Assembly: GCF_000708205.1 (NCBI RefSeq)
Contig: NW_014575560.1
Location: forward strand, 1,183,113-1,247,112
DNA length: 64,000 nucleotides
Reading direction: 5' to 3'
Source: Mixia osmundae IAM 14324
Taxonomy: Eukaryota; Basidiomycota; Mixiomycetes; Mixiales; Mixiaceae
The notes under the pieces were generated by a model. It ran no database searches. It saw only the letters and a list, made by a program, of their open reading frames with translations, and was not told the DNA's origin. A program made the position numbers and the translations under genes. Positions 47,051 to 59,280 of the stretch are shown piece after piece; position 1 is the stretch's first letter; each line of letters opens with the position of its first letter.

Positions 47051-48587
47051 TCATTGCTGGTGACACTCGGGCATAGCCTCGTCTTCGAAGCCAGAGTATG
47101 ATCGACAAGGATGCTCGTGAGACATGCCGCACTGCGCGCATTCTTGAGGTCTCTGTTGCACTCTCTGCGAAAAACAGATTAAGCCAAGGTAGCATGCCAG
47201 CAGAGACGCGTACAGCAGGGAGTCTGTCGACGAATTCGAGAGCAACAAGCTGGGTGCGATCGATCTCGTCTGAAGCATCATGCTTACCGGGCGGAAGGAT
47301 GTCTCGCAAGGCCTGCAGAGCGCATCAGTATAGCTCACTTTGTCAGACAGGAGCGACATGCTGTCAGGCCTTGAGCTCGTCTGGCTGCAATGAATGCTGG
47401 GTCGGGCAAATCGAGTTGGATGCGCAGATAGAGATCGCCCTGGGGTGAACGATCGGGTCGAGGCATGCCCTCGTTGCGTATCTTGACGAGATCGCCCGAC
47501 CGTAATATTCGGTGACCGGGCCGGCCCATGTCCGGCATGCTTGCACGCAGACCTCGACCGTCGAGATGGATCAAAATCAACCGAGAGAAGCCGAACAGGG
47601 CCTCTGATAGCGTGAGTGTGACATTGCAGAATAGGCCGCCGTCGATGAGCAGCGAGAACGCAGGATGATGCGAGAGAGTGATACGGAAGATGAGATCGCC
47701 TGGCTCGAGCTCTGCTTTCTCGTCACCTTCACTCTCGCGAATGATTCTATGACCGTCCTGTATGCCGCGCTCGAGAGGGACGTCGAGCTTGAGCTTGTCC
47801 TCGACCGTCTCCGCGCCTTTGCATCCGGCACACCTGCGATCGACGTGAGACGATGAAAGCGAGGAGCCAGTCGAGAAACGCACAGGTCTTGCTCCCTCAC
47901 GCGGTGACCCGTCCCTTTACAGATGGCGCAGCGAATCATGCTGACATAATACATCTCGGGTCCGTGCAAGGTATGCTGGGCGATTTCTCCCTCACCGCTG
48001 CATCTGCCGCAGCGGCGCAGCTTAGCATTCTGCCTAGCGCCTGTTCCGCCGCAGGTCTTGCAGATTCGCTGACGCTCGAGATCGAACGTTTTGGTGACGC
48101 CAGTAAAACTCTCTTCGAGCGTGACTTGGACGTGAACGACTTGGTTCATTGCCCGTCTGCGCATCGTCTGCTCCGCGCCTGGCCGGCCGAAGAACATCTC
48201 GAAGAAGTCCTGCAGATCCCCCTGGTCTGGCGCCGAGGACGGTCCTGCGCCTCGCTGAAGACCTTCGAGACCGACGGCGTCATATCTCGAACGTTTGTGA
48301 GGATCAGAGAGGATCTCATAGGCTGCCTGTATCTTCTGAAATTGGCTATGATCGCCAGTCGTGTTCTTGTCCGGACTGAGGAAAGAGACTCATGAGTTTG
48401 GGTGGGAGGGGATCAAAGGGAAGCAAGCTTGCTGATGAATCATTGCAAGCCGTCTGTAGGCCTTCTTGATCGCATCTTGCTCGCTGTCCGGTGGCAGCTC
48501 TGCGCTTCGGGTAGGTCAGCGCTCGGCTTCGCTGAGCCTGCTCGTGAGCTTGCCGAGTACGTCATAGAGTTCGGTGTCGTGTGACAT
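47051..48587 (-). CDS. Class A DnaJ/Hsp40 with CaaX end (Ydj1/Xdj1-like), one-base frame anomaly
   Basis: A cytosolic Hsp70 co-chaperone, probably farnesylated. Exons 48587-48554, 48499-48433, 48375-47884, 47833-47370, 47312-47214 and 47164-47051 give about 422 residues. The J-domain includes AIKKAYRRLAMIHHPDKN. Four zinc motifs follow (CKTCGGTG, CGRCSGEG, CAICKGTG, CAGCKG), then two substrate-binding domains, and the end CHQQ fits a CaaX box. The first two introns have GC donors (GCAAGC); the second restores the His of HPD. Near 47386-47391 the frame must shift by one base to go from DLPDPAFI to QPDELKALRDILPPG, so coding length is 3n+1. A sequencing error, a real indel or an unusual intron could explain this. 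Confidence 0.85.
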
Positions 48588-48667
48588 GCGGCCTTTGCCC
48601 TGATGGCGTACATCCACTCGACGATTCTACGCGAGGCGCGAGCACGATCGACGGACAGACACCGATC

Positions 48668-48691
48668 GCAGGCAGGCAGGCAGGCAGGCAG
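48668..48691. repeat. GCAG tetranucleotide microsatellite
   Basis: Six tandem GCAG units lie in the 165-bp space between the divergent DnaJ and PET117-like genes, 62 bp before the PET117-like ATG. It is probably in a 5' leader. Confidence 0.9.
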
Positions 48692-48752
48692 CTCCCCTCT
48701 AGACCCATTCACTGACATTGCCGACGCAGACGATAGCCAGCGACACTGCACA

Positions 48753-49118
48753 ATGTCTCTGGCCGCAAAAGCAACCTTTGGCTCAGCGGTCGTGCTCACT
48801 ACCTTCACCGTCTGGGGCGTTCACTACATCCAGACCAGAGAACGAGCGGTGCGTCTGATGCACGACGCAGCGCTACTCCCAAGGGCTGAATCTGTTGCGC
48901 TGCAGACGATGTACCAAGGCGTAGTCAAGGATGACGCAAGGGTGGCAGCCAAGAAGCTTCAGCGAGAGGCAGAATTTGCAGAGCAGATCAAGCGGCAGGC
49001 CTACCTCGAGCAAGTCCAGCCGGTTTCCAATCGAACAGGACCCCAGCTCGCCCTGCCCGACGATCAGATACCAAAGCAGGATCAGATCGAATTTGAGGGC
49101 TGCAAGACATGCGGCTAG
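48753..49118 (+). CDS. PET117: Pet117-like cytochrome c oxidase assembly factor
   Basis: A small mitochondrial inner-membrane protein; Pet117 couples heme A synthase to COX assembly. Two exons (intron 48849-48905) encode 102 residues. A single hydrophobic segment lies near the start (FGSAVVLTTFTVWGVHYIQ). It is followed by the family core ER-A-TMYQGVVKDDARV, formed by removing the intron; without splicing an extra 19 residues would split this core. The C-terminus is longer than in yeast Pet117 and ends KTCG. I chose the ATG at 48753 because the upstream in-frame ATG (48603) adds a repeat-encoded stretch not seen in the family. Confidence 0.8.
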   Translation: MSLAAKATFGSAVVLTTFTVWGVHYIQTRERAVRLMHDAALLPRAESVALQTMYQGVVKDDARVAAKKLQREAEFAEQIKRQAYLEQVQPVSNRTGPQLALPDDQIPKQDQIEFEGCKTCG

Positions 49119-49374
49119 ATCTCGGAGCTCATCGAGCATCACGCGATCCTGGTCATGCCGCCTGTCATCGACGACGGCAAGAGTCATGCGACTGTTTGCA
49201 TTGACTACAAGCAGCCGGCAGCGCCTCAGACTGCTTTGCTGTGCCAGGATCGACTGGCGAGTGGCGTCACACTGTACAGTATCTCCTCCATACGACGGCG
49301 TCGATAACGTTAGCAGACAACGAGCTCGCAAACATGCTGCAAGTTTTGTATGTCTGCTCGGCCGACCTTACGGA

Positions 49375-52010
49375 TCACGCGTCCGTCGCTGCGCTGCGCT
49401 TGCGAGTAGATCGTCTTACAGGCGAATCAGGCAACGTCTTCTTGGCAGTCGGTTTCCGTGTCGAGCGGGGTACCTTCGTGGCTAAGCTCTGCTCATCGTC
49501 TGTGCCCTCGACAGAAGGCTCGATCGAGGCAGAAGGGCCCTTACGAGTCGAGCGGCGAGGCGTGCTTGCCGCGACCGGCTTGTTTGACGCTTTCTTGCGA
49601 GTCTTGGGTTTCTGTCCGTCGTTTTGCGTCGTTGCGATTGCAGTATCATCATCGGCGGCTGATCTCCCCGGACTGAGATCGACTGGAAAGCCGCCAGGTG
49701 GTACTTCCGTGCGATCAGATGCCACCAGAGCGCGTTTCGTGACAGACTCATCAGCATGAGCAGGCGGCTCGGCTTCAAGCTTGCGTTTGACCGTGGCAGG
49801 CGGACTGACCGGTTTGTCTGGCGGGCTCTTGTGCAAAGACAGAAGCGGGCCAGGTTCAGACCGGACTGTATTGAAGCCAGAGACGCCGGGCGTGCGCTTG
49901 ACGTGTTTCTCAGGTCGGCACGCAAGATCAGACGTACTGGCCAATGCCGCTGCTTCGGTCGGCGATGACATTGCATAGGGACTGCGCGGTATCCGATCCT
50001 TGCGCTTGAATGGTGTGGGCACAGGCTTGATGGAGGAGCGATCTGAGCTTGCGTCTGCAGACTGATCCTGCTCACGCCAGGGCGAGGTCGCTGCGTTGCG
50101 TTCTGCGAGCAAGGACAGGTGCGCTCGACCCGGTTTACGCACTGGCGTCGAGCTCCGAGCCAGCGTCCGCGGTGGTGCGGAGAAAGGCATGGTTGTATCG
50201 CTTGTATTGAGTTTGCTCTCATTGAGCGATTTGCCAATGACAGACACATTTGGTGACGTGCTCGGACTGACCAGCCCTGAAAGATGATGATCCTTGATAG
50301 CGCCGAGAAACGACTTGACACTCGCCATGCCGTCAGGCTGGATGCCTCGCTGCGGCTGTCGAAGCGCAGGCGAGGCTGACAGCGGTACGTCGACGACGTC
50401 ACTGCCAGCGGCACTTGCGCTTTGCGGCTCCCAGGCCATGGCGACAGATGGGCGAGGCAGACCCTCCATCTCAGAAGCCTTGTAGCTCGTCAAGCTGGGC
50501 ACAGCAGAGGTGACATAGTCCTGTCTAGCCAAACTCGATGCCGGCTCCGGCAGACGCTGTGGACTCGCGACAGAACTCGAGTTGAGTTGCTCGAGCTCGA
50601 GCTCGACGAAAGACTGCTGGACAGCAGGTAGTATCGACATTGTGCTAGACGTGGTATGCCTAATCCAGGTCGTCTCAGCTGCGGTGAGCTGAACAGGCGA
50701 GCCAGGCATGCTTTCCTCTGCCAGGAATTTGATGAGCTGCGTGTAGCGGCCTTCTGATGTCAAGCGAGCGACCATGAAGCCTCGGACGAGCTGGCGCTTG
50801 GCGGTTGGTGTCTGGGACGTTCGCAGGAGGTCGAGACAAGAGGCATAGACGGATCGGTCCTCGCTTGGCAGCAGGGGAATGGTCAGGAAGATCTTCAGTG
50901 AGGCTCTACTGTTGGCACGTTGATCAAATGCAGTTTTGATGACGTGCGAAAGCAGTTCAGGTCGTGCGCTTGGCTCATCGGTCGAATACCGCCTGAGCCA
51001 GGTGAAAGCGCTGTCAAGTCGACCGAGCTCAACGAGAGCAGCAATCATGAGTCGCACATCCGCACGTGCCGTCAGTGACAGCCGAGCGGACTGGACAAAG
51101 TCGACGAGTAAAGAGGGAGATTCACTCGCGAGAAAGCTGACGATCTCTGACACAAAGTCGAGCGTTATGGCGGGCGACGTGAGCAGCGAGAAAGCTTCCT
51201 GAGTGATGGAGTTAGGAACGTCTACTTTGTCTCATCACTGAAGCGCTCACGGAATACCGCGCGCGGTCGAGTGCCCAGTATCCGTCAGCTGCTCGCCTGA
51301 AGAGAGGCGGTAGCTCGAGCAGATCGGCAAATGCACTGGCTCTGCTATCGCCATAGTCCTTCAGGAGAGTGTATCTACCCGCAGATGAGCCTGCGTCTGC
51401 TGAGCAAGACATATGCGTACACAAGGCAGTCCTTCTTGAGCATATCAAAGCTGACAGAGCGGTCAATCTCGTCGAGCAGGCGAGCGAGGGTACGCTCGCT
51501 CTCGGGCGGGTACAGCGAGGCTACGTCGCTGCTGTGAGCATGCAGTCATGAGTGACAGCCCTGCTACTGACTGGGTACATTGGCGAGCGAGAGCAGACGA
51601 TCAAAAAAGAGCGGCCCGTTGCGTGTGCGACGGTGCTGGATCCAGTCGAGCAGCGTGTCCGAGACTGTACCATCCTGCTCGGGAAGCGCTTCGATCCAGG
51701 GCAGATCCACGGCTGCATTGACGGAGCTGGCCGACTCGTCTGGACCAGGCAAGCTCGTGAACCAGCTGAGGTAGTAAGACTCGAGCCTCGTCTCGTCACC
51801 ATCCATCGAGATGTCCTTGGTCAGAGAGGTCTCTGATGTGCTGTCTGCGCCCATGCCGTCCAGCATGGGCCGGTCGACCGTGGGCTGGCGTCCTGCAGGC
51901 GGAAATGCGAACGAGATCGAATTGTCGTGCTCCTTTGTCGGATCGCTTTCCCTGAGGGGCTGGCCGAACTGAGGTTGCACGCGCGGATCGTGCTGAGCGA
52001 TGGCGACCAT
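49375..52010 (-). CDS. ELYS-like nuclear pore/chromatin protein
   Basis: Related to the ELYS domain of animal ELYS/MEL-28 and fission yeast Ely5, which link the Nup107-160 complex to chromatin. Four exons (52010-51572, 51520-51421, 51374-51251, 51198-49375) encode 828 residues. The helical ELYS region (about 90-420) shows SLYPPESERTLARLLDEID, SRASAFADLLELPPLFRR, YWALDRARYSEAFSLLTSP and LLSHVIKTAFDQRANSRAS. These are reached only after precise removal of all three introns. The C-terminal 400 residues are disordered and end with three basic RSTRK motifs (RRSTRKGP, PRSTRKP, RRSTRKR) that resemble short DNA-binding hooks. The family call rests on pattern memory. Confidence 0.8.
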
Positions 52011-52240
52011 GTCAGCAGCCGAGAGGCAAGCCCGGGATGCTTAGCGCTTGCACGCGCGTGGAGTCGAACTCGCTCCGAGTGGCCACAGAGATCTAGACTT
52101 GGTGCGCGAATGGGACCCACCAATTCCTGGTCTCTAGATACAACAACAGATGCACTCGGACTACTTGCATGCCTTGCATTCGCACAAGCACGCAGGCTCT
52201 GCGGGGACGATGACGCAGCGCGTGTGGCATGGTGTTGTGC

Positions 52241-53311
52241 TCACTCCCATCGCGCTTTAGGCAGGCCTTCGAAGCCACTTTCCGTCCACTTGTTTTCATC
52301 GCTGCCAGAGAACCCAACTGAGCGATAGATCCTCCCTGCACTCGGATTGTCGTTGTGCTCAAAATACAGACAGATCTGGGTCTTGCTGGCCGGCACCGTC
52401 TTGAAGAAGAGAGCGTGGACGACCGTGCCGACCATGAGCTTTGCGATGCCTTGCTTGCGTGAACCCGCATCAACATAGACACCCTGTACAGCTATGGTGC
52501 GCCGCGTCGCTCGGCCGAGCAGAACGAAGCCGAGCACCTGATGCTTGCGTGTGTAGATGTAGATCTCCTCCTGATCGATGCCGCGCCGCGCGATTGTCTT
52601 GCACTCGTCAAGCGTGGTGCTATCTTCATCCAGAGCGAAGAAGTCGTGCAAGAGCTGCGCCACTTTCTCGAGCTCCGTGGCATCCGTGGCAGATGCCAAG
52701 CGGCACTCATCGTCAACCGGAACAGGGAGCCCGCTGCGCACGTCGGCAGCAGCCGAGTCGGGTGAGCAGATGAGTTGCGTCGTCAGCCGGAAGGGCTGTA
52801 CACGGACGACTGCGCCTGTGACGATGGCCCATTGCGTCTGGAACTCGGTGACGAGCTCTGTGGGTCCCATGATGCTCCGCACGCTTCTGCCGTCCCATCG
52901 CTGCCTAAGGTTGCTGACGAGGCAGGCTATGCGACTCCGAACATAATGTGGATTCTTGCTCCATTGAGCGTTGGGTGCACCGAGCGCAAGAAAGTGAGCG
53001 TTCACACTGCCTATCACAAGCCTGCCAGGACAAAGCTGTTGGGTTCAGCAGGACGAAGGACACTGTCTGGAGAATCCGACTGACTCGCATTGCAAGAGTC
53101 CCATACCGGTCCGTGATAGTACAAAGGCATACAGTCGTTCGCTCGGATTGGGCTTGACCTGCCGCGCGGCATCCCGACAAGCCGTGCCGAGGGCGAGATT
53201 GACGGGGGAGCGATCACAGTCCGCAAAAGTGTCGGTGACAGCATTGACGAGGCCCTGAGGAGTGAATGCGTCTACAAACACCAGCTCTGCGTTGTCGCTT
53301 GAGACTGCCAT
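52241..53311 (-). CDS. GNAT-family N-acetyltransferase (5' splicing unresolved)
   Basis: The C-terminal half is clear and continuous from about 52880 to the stop at 52241. It contains IMGPTELVTEFQTQWAIVTG, a segment found before the catalytic domain in one GNAT group, then the acetyl-CoA-binding region GVYVDAGSRKQGIAKLMVG and the end IYRSVGFSGSDENKW. An N-terminal exon from the ATG at 53311 codes MAVSSDNAELVFVDAFTPQG and NLALGTACRDAARQ, which also fits this group. The region between about 52900 and 53130 must hold one or two introns that I could not place. The substrate is unknown. Confidence 0.7.
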
Positions 53312-53520
53312 GCTCAGTCGATCGAGGTCCCTAGCAAAGCACGCGAGGCTCGCAAGGCCGTCAGCTCTTTTCTTCAATCTCGGACGTGTGATGTCCTGGA
53401 TGCGCTCCCTTCTCAGTCAGGCCATGCATCTAACTAAGTTGATTTTGCGACACACTTCCCGCGCCCAAATAGCTTGCACGGGGAGGGAGGCCGCCGCCAC
53501 CTGGCCAAGCATGCATTCGA

Positions 53521-54813
<1,293 letters not shown>

Positions 54814-55425
54814 CGCGTAGGATCTTGACCTCAGTCCGATGCACGCTCTACGCAGTGAGGGTTCAAGCACATCGCAGCTGCACAAGAAACACCGGCTCGT
54901 GCGCCAAGCGACAGCCTTGCCTGGGCTCCGCGCAATTTCGCTGCTTCAAAGGGAGCGCGTCAGCAAGTGTGGAGCCGCTATGGAGACGATGAACCGGCGA
55001 GGTGGCGTCGCCGTCATCGCCTGTCGTCATGCGTTGATCAGGCGAGTGAATTGACTGTGATTCCACCTTTGAATCATCCCTAGATAGACGGTGTATGCGA
55101 GCCTTCTCACTTCGCCGCTACAATCGTATCTGTTGCCACACATAGCCGCTGTCAGGTTTCTCACCTACGCAAGCCCGCCGTCGTTATCACACGACCCACT
55201 CCCATTCGCCGTTGTCATAATCAGCCGCCCTGTGCAAACTGTCTACTTGTCTCGTGTCAGCACTGACTAGCTGCACTCCTTCTGACAATACCAGCCTTGA
55301 CTGCCGCAACACCTGCCACATCTGAAAGTCAGCAAGCTCGGACGACATGCTGGCAAGGCTAGCATATTTCGCGCCATCTAAGCACACCGTCAAGCACGTT
55401 CAATAGCATCTCTCTTCTATCCTCT
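54814..55425. other. 612-bp gap between TGS1 and Ser-rich gene
   Basis: This divergent intergenic stretch should hold both promoters. Apart from one short minus-strand ORF (55187-55348) I see no gene, RNA signature or repeat. Confidence 0.5.
55187..55348 (-). CDS. Possible small protein of 53 residues
   Basis: An uninterrupted ORF with an ATG at 55348 and an end of DNGEWEWVV. Its acidic, Trp-containing end looks protein-like, but there is no recognisable family and no support beyond the open frame. It could be part of a spliced gene or chance. Confidence 0.2.
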   Translation of the reverse strand: MSSELADFQMWQVLRQSRLVLSEGVQLVSADTRQVDSLHRAADYDNGEWEWVV

Positions 55426-57415
55426 ATGTCGACCAGACGCAAGCTACGGAGCCAGCAGAGCGATCCACGGCATCACGCTCTCCTCGCTCCACTCGACCTT
55501 TCGACTACCCGATTGGTAAACCGACATACGTCGGCTTCAGCGCCGACCGGGAGTCCATCTCAGCGCAAGAGCGTCACAATGGGGCGTAGCACCTCCCTGC
55601 CCTCATCGAGCATACGATCGACAGTCGATTCTGAACCGGACTCCGACGACAGCGAGGGCGCGTCAGACTGCGACGTTACTTCTTCGCGGTCACCAGGTTG
55701 GCTTGTCTCACCCTCCCTTCGCGCGAGGCGTACAGCAGTCTCACGATCGCTTGATCACTCAACACCGCTGTGTCTGTCGCGAAGACAGAGTCGTACGTCT
55801 GAACGGGCTCGCGATCTCTCCTAGCTGACGCGAGCTGCAGTGAGGTTGGCTACGCCAGATTTGTACAATGAGCAGACACACACCCCACGAGAGCGCTCCG
55901 GGTCGCCTTCAGTCTCGCCTACCTCGACAGGCTCTCTTCGGAGACTTTCTCTCGCATCTTCAACGTCCAGCGCTGCCTCTGATACGCTTCGATCTCGCGC
56001 TTCGACACTAGTCAATTGCAGTCAAGCCATTGTATGGACAGGCAAGCCCTTTGCGGCTGTCGGGCTCTTCGAGGAGCCGATGCTGTCAAGCTCGCCGCCA
56101 AAGCGCGTCACGAGTCCTCTCTCGGCGCAAGACCCACACTTGCAGGAACGGACCAAGAAGTTGAAAATTGCGCATCGGTCGATCAGATCGCCCCTGCTGC
56201 TCCGACCTCCGCGGACCAGCGTCCAAGCGAGCCCATCTGGTACAGCGCAGACAGACGTGTCTGCTGCTCGTCCCGTGTCGACCATTACGAACTCGGACAC
56301 AGACTCGTGGCCAGGCCTGCCAAGCTTGCCGGGCGCAGATCTCGAAACAAAAGGGACTACTCCCGAATGGCTCATCTCGTCTCTTGTCCGAGACACGCCA
56401 GCGTCGCGCCTTGCACCTGCAGAGTGGCGTTGGGTAGGCGACGGCTACCAATGGCTGCCCAACGCGAGCGAGAATCGTTCAAAGACTCACCTCGAAGTCG
56501 AATTTGCGCGACTGTGCAAAACTGGCGCGACAGATCTTAGCACGGTCACGTCTCGGCGCATGTGTGCTTCGCCTGCGTCAATCGATAGCGAAGGCGACTG
56601 TTTCGATGAGGAAAACGTCACACAGACGCTTGCGGATCTTCACGGCCGACGATGGTCGGAGCCAGTCGGTCTGTCTATGGGCATCCCTCTCGAGCGGAGA
56701 CGGATGCAACAGCTTCCGCTGCGTCACCGGGCTGCCTCTGCAGAAAATCTCGAACGACCGCCCGTTCGTACAGTCGAAGAAATCATTACCTTGACACGTA
56801 GTCATCCACCGCCAGAAAGCACAGGCTCGCTCAAAGCTCAATTACTCTCTCTACTTCGTGCGAAAACATCAGATGGCAGCAGCCCACAATCGCGTGGAGT
56901 GGCAGTTTCGCACGGCACAGGCCTACGCATGCGCAAATGGGTCGCTCGAAATGCCTGGTCCCGCCGTCTGACCCCACAGCTCAAGGCCAACACCGTCTTA
57001 GGTCAGTATGAAAAACAGAGACTTTAGAGCATCCTGAAACTCACGTGGGCTGTGTACAGCTACAGATCGCGTTGGAGAGACCCGAGCGGCAGTGGAGAGC
57101 TTGCTGTCGCTTTCGCCAGACAGTAGCAGCTCGACACGGTCCGTAGAAAGGAGCGTACCGTACATGCCTGAGCGCGCTCTGCTTGCCAACGCCGCAGGTC
57201 AAGCGGTGTTGCCCTCAGTCGTAGCCGCTGACGAGCTGGCGACCAAGCCGGCTAGACGGCCGTCGCTGTCCGCCAGATCGCATTCGATGCCGGAGCTTGG
57301 CAAGGAACGGTCGCATTCCATCAAGCGACTCACCTCGAGATTTGGATGGCGCAGTCGGAGAGTGGACAAGTCACCGCCCAGTCCATCTGGACACGAAGCT
57401 TCATGCCAAGCTTGA
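55426..57415 (+). CDS. Ser-rich protein of unknown function
   Basis: Three exons (introns 55793-55840, 57002-57059) encode 627 residues. Most of it is disordered and rich in Ser, Arg, Thr and Pro, with many RxxS-type sites (RRLSLAS, RRWSEP, RRPSLSARSHS) that would suit basophilic kinases or 14-3-3 binding. One ordered-looking block near residue 310 reads EWRWVGDGYQWLP. The C-terminus has SIKRLTSRFGWRSRR. The frame is kept across both introns and the total length is a multiple of three, supporting a real gene. I recognise no family, and regulatory or cell-cortex roles would be guesses. Confidence 0.75.
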
Positions 57416-57571
57416 CTGGTATCTTATCCCTGAGTCACAATCAATGCATTCACGATCTATTGTATCCGCGTAAACAAAGGGCTGTCTTGAGTTCACTGAG
57501 GAACACAGACATCACCTCTGGGATTACTGCTTGTTATACTTGCGCGCACACATAGCGCGCGCTTTGGTGGC

Positions 57572-57581
57572 AATATATATT
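57572..57581 (+). promoter_or_regulatory. Palindromic TATA-like element upstream of EFM6-like gene
   Basis: The ten-base palindrome AATATATATT lies 50-59 bp before the ATG at 57631, within GC-rich flanks. A similar spacing is seen for the A/T run upstream of the JJJ1-like gene. Confidence 0.35.
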
Positions 57582-57630
57582 GACGCGTCTGTCGTGGCTC
57601 GTGCAGTGTCGGCGACGACGCGTGAGGCAG

Positions 57631-58495
57631 ATGATCGACGTGTCTCTGTCCATGCTAGGCGGATTGGTAGCCGGAATAGAGGCGGGAGACGACGACGAAG
57701 GCGATGAAGATGCTATCGTACCGGCTCAAGGACCGTCTGTCAAGCGCCAGACGATCTGCTTCGACGAATCGTTCCCCAGCGCCGCACCCAATTTTCAACT
57801 GCTTGTCGATGCAGGGCCGGGCTGTGGTGGTATCACATGGCCGGCAGCAGAAGTACTGACGGCCTACCTGGCAAATATCCTCGCGCTCAATCCATCCTGG
57901 CTGGAGGGCAAACGTATCGTTGAGCTAGGCGCTGGTACAGGGGCGGTCTCGATGGCGTTGGCGAGAATGATGAAAAAGCGGGGGTCTCGGACAACGATCT
58001 ATTCCACCGATCAGGCGATTCTGCTTGACCTCATGGATGCGAATACTGTTCTCAATGACGTTGGGGACACGGTCAACGTCAGAGAGCTCAGTTGGTGCGT
58101 GGGATATGTCGAGAACTGTAGCATCTGCTCATGATGCAGTCAGCAGGGGCGAAACAATCGCGAGCGAGATGCAAACGCCAGACATCATACTGGCAGCAGA
58201 CTGCGTCTACTTTGAGCCTGCGTTTCCTCTGCTAATGAAGACGCTGCGCCTGCTCGCAACGCCGACGAGCGAGATTCTGTTTTGCTACAAGAAGCGACGC
58301 AAGGCAGGTCTGCTCCGCAAGGCCTGCATACGGTGGCGCTGATGGTTCGGAGCTTGGACGTAGGCTGACAAGCGCTTCTTTGTGATGCTCCGAAAAGTTT
58401 TTACAGTGACTGCCGTCGTCGAAGACTTTGTCTGCCATCGCGATTTCCGGCGCGAGGCTATCTTCCTGTATCGCCTATCGCTTCGCAGCCGATGA
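57631..58495 (+). CDS. Protein-lysine methyltransferase, METTL21/Efm6-like
   Basis: A seven-beta-strand SAM methyltransferase, probably modifying a lysine of a translation factor such as eEF1A. Three exons (introns 58095-58146, 58304-58363) encode 250 residues. Motifs are GCGGITWPAAEVLTAYL, then the SAM site RIVELGAGTGAVSMALA, then the acidic loop STDQ. ELSWGETI is formed by intron 1. DIILAADCVYFEPAFPLL and CYKKRRKADKRFF follow. The last is formed by removing a GC-AG intron (donor GCAGGT); the only nearby GT alternative would give a stop. It ends 3 bp before the convergent membrane-protein gene. Confidence 0.88.
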
Positions 58496-58498
58496 CGC

Positions 58499-59176
58499 TC
58501 AGTCGGCAAAGACGAGACTGTTCCCCCTGTACCAGCTTGCGAGTCCGACAATGGCGAGCGAGCCAAGCGCATCTGGCAGAGGAGCTTGGACGACTGCCCA
58601 GATCCAGATGACGCTCAGTGGTGGCGTGCGCTGTATGACCTGCGCTTCGCAATCAAAACGGGCCCGACCTACGTCTGCGTCTCTCACCGTCTGGTAGGAA
58701 GCCTTGTTGACCACATCGATCATAACAGCCCCGGCGAGACATGACATTGCACAGAGCGCAGACCGCATCGCCCTGTGCCCAGAAAAGCGAAGGGAAAGCC
58801 AGACGAGGACTGCCAATCCTTTACTGCAAGTGAGATACGTTGCATATCAGTGCGCAAGCTGCCTACCTGGTGCAAAATTGGCGACCTTGCCTGCGATGAT
58901 GCGGATGGTGATCTCCTGTGCATATTGCTTGTGAACAGCCAGAACGAGGCCGCAGAAGAGCGCAAGCATGAGCATACACCACGCAAAAGTCTGGAAGAGC
59001 CGCTCTGTGGCTTCGCTGAATGTGAATGGCGCATCCTCCATCGTTTCGACGGCTTCCTTGTCCTGTGTCGTGAACCGCTGAGCCTCTCGCTCCTCGTCCG
59101 AGTCGATCTCGGCAGCATGCATTGATCTCAGCGGCTCTGCCTGTGCTACAGGCGCTCTGCGTCTCGATCTTACCAT
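58499..59176 (-). CDS. Small multi-pass membrane protein, unknown
   Basis: Two exons (59176-58867, 58818-58499) encode 209 residues. The first 65 are hydrophilic and acidic. Hydrophobic stretches follow at about 68-85 (CMLMLALFCGLVLAV), 104-115 (LAVLVWLSL), 125-142 (ALCAMSCLAGAVMIDVV) and near the C-terminus (SVIWIWAVV, SLAIVGLASWY), so three to five membrane passes are likely. No family is recognised. The intron (48 nt, acceptor AAAG at 58819-58822) keeps the frame. The start is the first ATG of the frame. Confidence 0.7.
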
Positions 59177-59280
59177 GATCTCTCGAGGTCCAGCTGATGC
59201 GCTTCAGTCTCACGTCCACCGGTCGTCTCACCGTGCAGCGCGTGCAGCACATGCAGCCCCCAGTACCAACCGGCGCTGGC

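Noticed and set aside
49241-49759. 172-codon plus-strand ORF opposite the ELYS tail
   Set aside because: It is the complement of a well-supported coding exon with low-complexity composition.
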